Positions 55,034-64,000 of a stretch of DNA of 64,000 nucleotides are shown piece by piece (position 1 is the first letter of the stretch; each line of letters begins with the position of its first letter). Made by a program: the position numbers and the translations under genes. Under the pieces are notes generated by a model, which saw nothing but the letters and a program-made list of their open reading frames with translations, ran no database searches and had not been told where the DNA came from. Origin of the DNA: Pegoplata infirma (lineage: Eukaryota > Arthropoda > Insecta > Diptera > Anthomyiidae); contig OY992538.1 in the NCBI GenBank assembly GCA_963921195.1, forward strand, positions 54,116,852 to 54,180,851, given 5' to 3'.

Positions 55034-57141
55034 TAAAGAACTTTTAAGTTTTCTATAGATAATTTTAATGTTATTTATTTATCGACAACTACAGAATTTT
55101 CTACAGAAAATTTTAATGTTATCGATAACTATATACTTATCTACAGATGGTTTATTTTTTTACATTTCAGTGGTTAAAGCTGCATTTTCTTATTTATCGG
55201 TCTTTTTTTCTACTGTTCCATTGCCTTGACCTCATACTGTACTCAACTATTTGCATATTGTCGCTTGGTAGATTTGTTCCACACACATGCAAAATGTAAA
55301 AAGGTGATTACTGATTTTAAACTGACATTTCCTGGTTAATGTATATTTGCATTTTAAAATTTAAGCACTTAATTTTAAAGTGAGTAAAATGTTATTTATG
55401 TATAAATATATACGTGGTGGTGCATGCATCAATTAATCAAAAAACACATTTGTTCTTAATATCCTTGGGAAACGTCATTTTGTTGGCAAAGATAAGCTTT
55501 AGAAAATAACGTTTAACACCATTTTATTAATGGAGTTGGAATTGATTTTTTTCCCAACACTTTTTCGAGAAAAAGGGGATAAAGGCGATTTGTTTTTTTG
55601 TTTGCAGCCAACTTCAAGGGGTAGCTGTTTTGCGTTTGACTGCGTCATGCATTCCAGAAAAATTGCTAAATTTCATTATGATCATCATCTATAAAAAATG
55701 GGATCCAACGCCAATACTTCGATGAGTTACACAAGTTAGCATACCCTCTTGTGTTTGGAGGGTATGAAAATGTAGCATACTTTAGGGATTGTACGAACAA
55801 TTTCTTTTATTAACACTTATTAGCATGAAACTCGATATTTTATTATTTTAAAACTTTTTTGTAAATTCTAAAAAGCATTTAGGAATTTGAAAGAGAATAA
55901 TTCAACTTTTTGTACTAGTTGTTATTCATCTTGTAACTGATATTTTTTTTTTATTTTTTTTTTTGAATTTAAGTTCTTGTTGTAACATGAATGTAATCAA
56001 ATCATTTTTCACACATTTAGCAGTGTTGCCAAAATGTTCCTACAAAAACTAGATGGGGCTAAAAAAGTAGCCCAATTAATTCAAAACGTGCAAGATTCAA
56101 AAAAAGTAGAAAATTGTGATAAAGCAAAGAATACTTGTTAATCCACTAGACTATTTGCTGATTTTTAATCCTCAATTTGATTGTTAAAGTTAATCAAACT
56201 TTTTGTTTAATATTAGATAATAGAAATTAGCAAAATCAGCTAAAAAATGTTAATTTATCAATTTTTAAGTAAAAAATTTTTGAAAGTACATATGAAAATC
56301 AATTTTCTGAAACTTAGCAAAATTTTAGGTAATTATTCATAGATTTTATTTGTCCCCGGAGTCAACTGCGGAGTATTTTTTTTTTGGAGAATGTCTTTGA
56401 TTTCTTTTTTAAGTAACTCAGATTCTAAAACATTTTCTACAAAGCGATGGTACAAAATAGCTAAGTCTAGCTAGAAAATTTCTGATTTGACAACATTGTC
56501 ATTAAAGTTCAAAAGACCATTAAGGGAAGTACTTTTAATATTTTTTATTTTTAAAATATTTAAAGTTTAGGTAGAAAAAAAATTCAGAACTTGTAAATTT
56601 AAAAATACATTTTTGTTGAATAAAAAAAAACATTATATATTTTTACAAAAAAATGCGATACAAAATTTTAAAGTAATACACATTTGTAAAAATTCCAGTA
56701 AACAACTCATATGTAGTCTTCTTTGTTAATTTATTTGAGTAATTTTGAATTCAAATACTTTTGCTTTAAAATTTAAATTTTCTAAAAAGTAACAATGGCA
56801 ATTGAAATCTCTTAAAAATTTTGTAAGAAATTTTTCAGGGAAACTAAAAAAGTTACACTCCTAATGTTATATTTATATCTGCGTGCAATGTTGATACATA
56901 CTGATGATGGAATATTCACACCAGGGAAAATGAAACCAACCATTTACAGAGACGGACAGATAGACAGACGACATACATTTTAAGTCAGTATCATTCAAAA
57001 AAACTATTTGTTATGCATATAAAAAGTTTTATGTTAAAATATGTGTATAAATCAAATAGTTTTGAACAGTTTTAAATATAAATTAGAATAAAATCGAACG
57101 GCAGCGAACTAAAGGATATGCTATCTTTAGCAATCTACTTT
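55034..57141. other. satellite remnant, then unassigned intronic DNA
   Basis: 55034-55150 holds two or three satellite A units. The rest is A+T-rich DNA with DINE fragments: 'gcataccctcttgtgtttgg' at 55739-55770 and 'cagagacggacagatagac' at 56938-56970. No exon recognised. Confidence 0.5.
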
Positions 57142-58172
57142 TTTATAAAAATTTTTAATCGATAACAAATTTTCTATTAAAATTTACAATCGATAAAAAA
57201 TTTTCTATAAAAATTTGTAATCATTTTATCGATTTTCTATAAAAATTTGTAATCGATAACAGATTTTCAATAAAAATAACAAATTTTCTATAAAAATTTG
57301 TAATCGATAACAAATTTTCTATAAAAAATTGTAAGCGATAGCAAATGTTCTATAGAAATTTGTAATCGATAACAAATTTTCTATAAAAATTTGTAATCCA
57401 TAACAATTTTTTTATAAAAATTTGTAATCGATAAAAAATTTTCTATAAAAATTTGTAATCAATAACAAATTTTCTATAAAAAATTGTTATCGATAACAAA
57501 TTTTCTATAAAAAATTGTAATCGATAAAACATTTTCTATAAAAATTTGTAAAAAATTTTCTAATTTGAAAGTTGTAATCAATAACAAATTTTTTATAAAA
57601 AATTATATTCGATAACAAATTATCTATAAAAATTTATAATCGATAAAAAAAATTTCCATAAATATTTTTAACCGATAAGAAATTTTCTACAAAAATTTTT
57701 TATCAAATTTTCTATAAAAATTTGTGATTAATAACAAATTTTCTCTAAAAATTTGCAATCGATAACAAATGTTCTTTAAAAATTTGTGATAAATAACAAA
57801 TTTTCTATGGAAATTTGTAGTCGATAACAATTTTTTTATAGAAATTGGTAGTCGATAAGAAATTTTCTATAAAAATTTGTAATCGATAACAAATTTTCTA
57901 TAAAAATTTGTAATCGATAACAAATTTTGTATAAAAACTTGTAATCGATAACAAATTTTCCATAGAAATTTGGTAGTCGATAAGAAATTTTCTATAAAAA
58001 TTTGTAATCGATAACAAATTTTGTATAAAAACTTGTAATCGATAACAAATTTTCTATAAAAATTTGTAATCGATAAGAAATTTTCTATAAAAATTTGTAA
58101 TAACAAATTTTCATAGAAAATTTCTTATCAATAACAAATTTTCTATAAAAATTTGTATTCAATAAGTTTTTT
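57142..58172 (-). repeat. satellite B, 31-bp unit, minus orientation
   Basis: About thirty units whose complement reads GTTATCGATTAC, 'aaatttttatag', 'aaaattt'. Variable (GATAAC, GATAAGA and other variants). Orientation changes abruptly near 58172. The open frame at 57867-58106 is a shadow. Confidence 0.93.
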
Positions 58173-59762
58173 ATATTTAGAAAATTTATAGAAAATTTGT
58201 TATCGATGACAAATTTTTAAAGAAAATTTGTTATCGATGACAAATATTTTATAGAAAATATGTTATCGATGACAAATTTTTTATAGAAAATTTGTTATCT
58301 ATGACAAATTTTTTATAGAAAATTTGTTATCGATGACAAATTTTTATAGAAAATTTTTTATAGAAAATTTGTTATCGATGACAAATTTTATAGAAAATTT
58401 TTTAACGTTGACGAATTTTTATAGAAAATTTGTTATCGTTGACAAATTATTATACAAAATTTGTTATCGTTGTCAAACTTTTATAGAAAATTTGTTATCG
58501 TTATCAAACTTTTATAGAAAATTTGTTATCGTTGACAAATTTTTATAGAACATTTTTTGTCGTTGACAAGTTTTTATAGAAAATTCTTTATCGTTGACAA
58601 ATTTTTATAGAAAATTTGTTATCGTTGTCAAACTTGTATAGAAAATTTGTTATCGTTGACAAGTTTTTATAGAAAATTATTTGTCTTTGACAAGTTTTTA
58701 TAGAAAACTTTTTATCGTTGACAAACTTTTATAGAAAATTTGTTATCGTTGACAAGTTTTTATAGAAAATTATTTGTCTTTGACAATTTTTTATAGAAAA
58801 CTTTTTATCGTGGACAAATTTTTAAAGAAAATTTGTTATCGATAACAAATTTTTATAGAAAATTTGTTATCGTTGATAAATTTTTATAGAAAATTTGTTA
58901 TCGTTGACAAATTTTTATAGAAAATTTGTTATCGTTGACAAATTTTAATAGAAAATTTGTTATCGTTGACAAATTTTTATAGAAAATTTGTTATCGTTGA
59001 CAAATTTTTATAGACAATTAGAAAATTTTTATAGAAAATTTGTTATCGTTGACAAATTTTTATAGAAAATTTGTTATCGTTGACAAATTTTTATTGAAAA
59101 TTTGTTATCGTTGACAAATTTTTATAGAAAATTTGTTATCGTTGACAAATTTTTAAAGAAAATTTGTTATCGATGACAAATTTTTATAGAAAATTTGTTA
59201 TCGTTGACAAATTTTTATAGAAAATTTGTTATCGTTGACAAATTTTTATAGAAAATTTGTTATCGTTGACAAATTTTTATAGAAAATTTGTTATCGTTGA
59301 CAAATTTTTATAGAAAATTTGTTATCGTTGACAAATTTTTATAGAAAATTTGTTATCGTTGACAAATTTTTATAGAAAATTTGTTATCGTTGACAAATTT
59401 TTATAGAAAATTTGTTATCGTTGACAAATTTTTATAGAAAATTTGTTATCGTTGACAAATTTTTATAGAAAATTTGTTATCGCTGACAAATTTTTATAGA
59501 AAATTTGTTATCGTTGACAAATTTTTATTGAAAATTTGTTATCGTTGACAAATTTTTATAGAATATTTGTTATCGTTGACAAATTTTTATAGAATATTTG
59601 TTATCGTTGACAAATTTTTATAGAAAATTTGTTATCGTTGACAAATTTTTATAGAAAGTTTGTTATCGATTATAAATTTTTATAGGAAATTTTTTATCGA
59701 TTACAAATTTTTATAGAAAATTTGTTATCTTTAAAAAAAATGTTTATATAAAATTTGTTACC
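58173..59762 (+). repeat. satellite B, 31-bp unit, plus orientation, GTTGAC subtype
   Basis: About fifty units. From 58430 onward nearly all carry GTTATCGTTGAC in place of GTTATCGATTAC/GATGAC; 58840-59640 is close to perfect, suggesting recent local amplification. Ends at unique DNA before the exon at 60079. Confidence 0.95.
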
Positions 59763-60078
59763 GACTTAAACCATTCTAACAAATCTCCCTTATTTTACTG
59801 CCTGTGGATTTTATTCTAACTCACATCATTTATACAATTTCATGTTATCTGCCACATAGATATAGAAGTGATGAAAAGCATACGTGTTTTTGTGTTTATG
59901 TTAATGTATTTGAATAAATCACTGCGATAGTTAAATGAAAATATGTAATATGAATAAATTACATAAATTGGTTGGTAGCAGTCCTTGTAATTGTGTGTTA
60001 GCAATCTGTGAGTATGTAATTTATTTCACACTTATTATTATTAAAAATATAATTTTGTAATTAATATTCAAAACTTAC
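59763..60078 (-). other. intron start downstream of exon
   Basis: Unique A+T-rich DNA between the splice donor at 60078 and satellite B. No feature beyond the donor consensus was seen. Confidence 0.5.
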
Positions 60079-60300
60079 CGATCTACCGGCTGTATTTGTT
60101 ATTCTAGCACTTTGTGATCTAGTGGCAGGTCTACGTCTTCTATAATTTGGGGTGCCCTGTGATTCTGGTGTATTATTACCACCGGTATGATTACCCGGCA
60201 TATTATAAATAACTGTTTCTATACTTCCACCGGTAGCACATATGGAAGCACTGCGGGTTTTCTTTTGGAAACGCATTGGTGATGATATATCGTCAGCCAT
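60079..60300 (-). CDS. first coding exon of unrecognised Arg/Ser-rich protein
   Basis: On the minus strand ATG (60300) opens 74 codons ending exactly at a consensus donor CG|GTAAGT (60079|60078). The peptide starts MADDISSPMRFQKKTRSASI, then contains GGSIETVIYNMPG, a Gly/Asn/Thr-rich stretch, and RRRRPATRSQSARI near residues 55-68. Codon use and base composition are clearly coding-like compared with all neighbours. A further ATG occurs at residue 9. No signal peptide or membrane segment; it looks like a disordered cytoplasmic N-terminus with basic Ser sites (RSAS, RSQS). The exon ends in phase 0. The best continuation in the window is 31045-31192. I do not recognise the protein. Exon call is solid; gene identity is open. 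Confidence 0.8.
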
Positions 60301-60432
60301 ATTGTCTAATATTTTTTTGGTGGATTTGTAAAGTTTTAAATTATAAAAATATTTTTAAGTTTTTTTTTATAAATTTTTACACATTTATAAAAAAAACTGT
60401 TTTTAATTTTTCCACTTTTTAGTTCATTTAAT
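60301..60432 (-). other. 5'UTR part of the exon, with a two-codon uORF
   Basis: A strong acceptor, a pyrimidine tract then ttctttacag (60442-60433), places the exon start at 60432, giving a 132-nt leader before the ATG. An upstream ATG AAC TAA (60427-60419) lies eight bases in. This implies at least one non-coding exon beyond 60432. Translation context at the main start is cAATATGG. Confidence 0.6.
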
Positions 60433-60813
60433 CTGTAAAGAAATGAAAAGAAAATATTTTTTAAAATTTTTTATTAGCAGATTTTTTTTTAAATCATTAA
60501 AATTTTTATTAGATTTTAAAAGCATCAACATTAATTTTGTGTTAATTTGTTTAAAAAAATTTAGTGTATTTTTATGTTTTTTTTTTAATATTTAAAAATA
60601 ACATTAAATTAACAAAAACAAAATAGACACACACAACAAGTCGCTTAAAATAAAAGTAGGTCATATATTTTCATGTGTCTGAACTGACCGTAATGAATAA
60701 TCATAAAAACCAAATTATTAATAGAATAAACATTTTAAAAGAATTAAAAATTGAAACAAAACTTTTATGTGTGTAAAAATTTACAGATTTAAGTTAAACA
60801 AATAGTTGCACTC
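60433..60813. other. intron-like DNA upstream of exon
   Basis: A+T-rich, with no repeat family recognised and no further exon supported. Confidence 0.4.
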
Positions 60814-61403
60814 ACAAGGGAAGTATCTCAACCCTTATGAACCGATTTGCATGAAACTTAAAATATATATAAAAGAGACAATTCTAAGGTTGGGGTGTCT
60901 CGGCTTATCGGCCATATCGGGAATTTAGGGGTTCAAAACATGGGTCAAAAAATGGCGAAAAAAACGTTTTTTGGATTTTTCAGCTATTTCATTCTTAGAA
61001 ACTATATGATGTTTACATATGGAAAGAAAGGTTTTTTTAATGCCTATCCAATGGTGGCATAACCTTTTAAAAGTTCGGCTTCCTTAAATACTTTTTTCGT
61101 AAAAATGTGTAAATTTGGGGGGGTATTTATGTGAAGGCGTAGTCCTACGATATCCATATGAATACGAAATAATCTTTATTAAATTTAAGTCGACACGTAT
61201 TTTTGCTCTAGTCGATATTCCTATTAGTTCGGGAGTTATCGAATTTTTCCCGAAGGTCCACGTTGTTTCATAAGGGGACAACGAAATTTTGAAACACTGA
61301 TATGGCCGATAAGCCGAGACACCCCAACCTTAAAATCGTCTCTTTTATATATATTTTAAGTTTCAGGCAAATCGGTTCATAAGGGTTGAGATACTTCCCT
61401 TGT
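60814..61403. mobile_element. 590-bp element with ~110-bp inverted ends
   Basis: The left arm from ACAAGGGAAGTATCTCAACC to 'gcttatcggccatat' matches the right arm 'atatggccgataagc' to GGTTGAGATACTTCCCTTGT over about 105 bp with few differences. No clear target duplication (actc / caga). The 65-codon minus frame inside has no motif. Type not assigned. Confidence 0.7.
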
Positions 61404-61449
61404 CAGAGGAAAACAAATTCATTGAGACAACTGAATTTCTTGGCACTTG

Positions 61450-64000
61450 AATTTCTATAAAAAAATTGTTATAGAAAATTTGTCATCAATTACAAATTTT
61501 TATAGAAAATTTGTTATCCGATTACAAATTTGTATAGAAATTTTGTTATCGATTAAAAATGTTTATAGAAAATTTGTTATCGATTACAAATTTTTATAGA
61601 AAATTTGTTATCGATTTAAAATTTTTATAGAAAATTTGTTATCGATTACAACTTTTTATAGAAAATTTTTTATCGATTACAAATTTTAATTGAAAATTTG
61701 TTATCGATTACAAATTTTTATAGAAAATTTGTTATCGATTACAAATTATTATAGAAAATTAAAAATTTTAATAGAAAATTTATTATCTATTAAAAATTTT
61801 TATAGAAAATTTGTTAGCGATTACAAATTTTTATAGAAAATTTGTTATCGACTACAAATTTTTATAGAAAATTTGTTATCGATTACAAATTTTTATAAAA
61901 ATTTTTTTATCGATTACAATTTTTTATAGAATATTTGTTATCGATTACAATTTTTTGTAGAAAGTTTGCTATCGATTATAAATTTTTATAGAAAATTTGT
62001 TGTCGATTACAAATTTTTATAGAAAATGTATTATCCATTACAAAATTTTATAGAAAATTTGTTATTGATGACAATTTTTTAAAGAAAATTTGTTATCGGT
62101 GACAAATTTTTATAGAAATTTTGTTATCGATTTCAAATTTTTATAGAAAATTTGTTATCGATAACACATTTTTATAGAAAATTTTTTATCGATTTGTTAG
62201 CGATTACAAATTTTTATAGAAAATTTGTTATCAAAAATTTGTTATCGATTACAAATTTTTATAGAAAATTGTCATCGAACACAAATTTTTGTAGAAAATT
62301 TAGAAAATTTGTGTAGACAATTTGCTATCGAGTACAAATTTTAATAGAAAATGTGTTATCGATTACAAATTTTAATAGAAAATTTGTTTTCGATTACAAA
62401 TTTTTAATAAAAATTTGCTATCGATTACAAATTTTTATAGAAAATTGGTTATCGATTACAAATTTTCATAGAACATTTGTTAGCGATTACTAATGTTTAT
62501 AGAAAATTTATTATCGATTAAAAATTTTTGTAGAAAATTTTAATCGATGACAAATTTTAATAGAAAATGTGTTATCGATTACAAATTTTAATAGAAAATT
62601 TGTTGTCGATTACAAATTTTGATAGAAAATTTGCTATCGATTACAAATTTTTATAGAAAATTGGTTATCGATTACAAATTTTAATAGAACATTTGTTAGC
62701 GATTACTAATGTTTTTAGAAAATTTATTATCGATTACAAATTTTTATAAAAATTTTTTTTTCGATTATAATTTTTTATAGAAAATTTGTTATCGATTACA
62801 ATTTTTTATAGAAAATTTGTTATCGATTACAATTTTTATAGAAAATTTGTTATCATTACAAATTTTTATAGAAAATTTGTTATCGATTGCAAATTTTTAT
62901 AAAAAATTTGTTAAAAAAATTTGTTATCGATTACAAATCTTTAAAGAAAATTTGTTATTGATCGATTTTGTTAAAAATTTTTAGAGAAAATTTGTTATCG
63001 ATTTCAAATTTTTATAGAAAATTCGTTATAGATTAAAAACTTTTATTGAAAATTTGTTATCGATTACATATTTTTATAGAAAATTTGTTATCGATTACAA
63101 ATTTTAATAGAACATTTGTTAGCGATTACAAATGTTTATAGAAAATTTATTATCGATTACAAATTTTTATAGAAAATTTGTTATCGATGACAAATTTTTA
63201 TAGAAAATTTGTTATCGATGACAAATTTTTATAGAAAATTTGTTATCGATGACAAATTTTTATAGAAAATTTGTTATCGATGACAAATTTTTATAGAAAA
63301 TTTGTTATCGATGACAAATTTTTATAGAAAATTTGTTATCGATGACAAATTTTTATAGAAAATTTGTTATCGATGACAAATTTTTATAGAAAATTTGTTA
63401 TCGATGACAAATTTTTATAGAAAATTTGTTATCGATGACAAATTTTTATAGAAAATTTGTTATCGATGACAAATTTTTATAGAAAATTTGTTATCGATGA
63501 CAAATTTTTATAGAAAATTTGTTATCGATTACAAATTTTTATAGAAAATTTGATATCGATTAAAAATTTTTTAGAAATTTTGTCATCGAACACAAATTTT
63601 TGTAGAAAATTTTTATAGACAATTTGCTATCGATTACAAATTTTAATAGAAAATGTGTTATCGATTACAAATTTTAATGGACATTTTTTATCGATTACAA
63701 ATTTTTATAGAAAATTTGCTATCGATTACAAATTTTTATAAAAAATTGGTTGTCGATTACAAATTTTAATAGAACATTTGTTAGCGATTACAAATGTTTA
63801 TAGAAAATTTATTATCGATTACAAATTTTTGTAGAACATTTACTATCGATTACAAATTTTTATAGAAAATTGGATATCGATTACAAATTTTAATAGAACA
63901 TTTGTTAGCGATTGCTAATGTTTAAAGAAAATTTATTATCGATTACAAATTTTTGTAGAAAATTTTATATCGATGACAAATTTTTATAGAAAATTTTTAT
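61450..64000 (+). repeat. satellite B, 31-bp unit, GATTAC and GATGAC subtypes
   Basis: About eighty units of GTTATCGATTAC, 'aaatttttatag', 'aaaattt', continuing beyond the window. A block of about a dozen nearly identical GATGAC units lies at 63170-63520. Same orientation as 58173-59762, opposite to 57142-58172. Confidence 0.95.

Noticed and set aside
56021..56497. hAT-like element with CAGTGTTGCCA and TGACAACATTG ends
   Set aside because: Ends match only loosely and no 8-bp duplication is seen.
57867..58548. Open frames of 74-79 codons with repeated 'NFYRKFVI' peptides
   Set aside because: Produced by the 31-bp satellite read in one frame; no start context or splice evidence.
57142..64000. 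CRISPR-like regular 31-bp repeats
   Set aside because: Units are contiguous with no unique spacers and the DNA is from an insect; this is satellite.

Overview
The window reads as nuclear DNA of a higher fly (Diptera, Schizophora; a calyptrate such as a blowfly or house-fly relative is my best guess). The reasons are very high A+T, splice-bounded coding exons, and many copies of a module resembling Drosophila INE-1/DINE-1 (Helentron) elements: 'tataccctcc' ends, a 'cataaagtatatatattc' block and a GTCC/GTCT microsatellite. No bacterial-type genes, operons or CRISPR arrays were seen. Species cannot be named from sequence alone.

Genes. I find one plausible host gene, on the minus strand. One exon (coding 60079-60300, with 5'UTR to 60432) starts an Arg/Ser-rich protein. 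A second exon (31045-31192) continues it in phase 0 with a Gln-rich, Arg/Ser-rich stretch. If both belong together, most of 31.2-60.1 kb is one 28.9-kb intron packed with transposons and satellite. The remaining exons must lie outside the window. Two further coding-like regions (21.6-22.5 kb and 27.5-28.2 kb) are decayed, related transposon proteins.

Layout. 0-20 kb: nested miniature transposons, a 3.7-kb foldback palindrome, a tRNA-headed SINE and T-rich tandem repeats. 20.5-28.9 kb: two inverted copies of a DINE-like element, each interrupted at the same target by a 5-bp-TSD transposon; one begins with CACAGTG, the heptamer of RAG/Transib ends. 28.9-34.6 kb: hAT-type MITEs, a ~35-bp tandem array on both sides of the putative exon 2, a GGATAGGTCCC minisatellite and a second SINE copy. 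35-49.9 kb: deep nests, including a 4.7-kb hAT-like element holding four other elements. 50-55 kb: satellite of about 48-bp units rich in ATCGAT/TATCGATA. 57.1-59.8 and 61.45-64 kb: a 31-bp satellite whose orientation flips near 58.17 kb, flanking the 60-kb exon and running off the window.

The most distinctive system is a set of at least twelve elements, TA-flanked and ending in CAC(T/A)(C/G)-A-rich inverted termini. Their interiors are unrelated between families, and each is largely built from one short self-complementary word. Four of them have exact uninterrupted paralogous sites elsewhere in the window, fixing the boundaries and the TA duplication. Three carry tRNA-like Pol III A/B-box segments inside. 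I do not recognise this combination as a described class.
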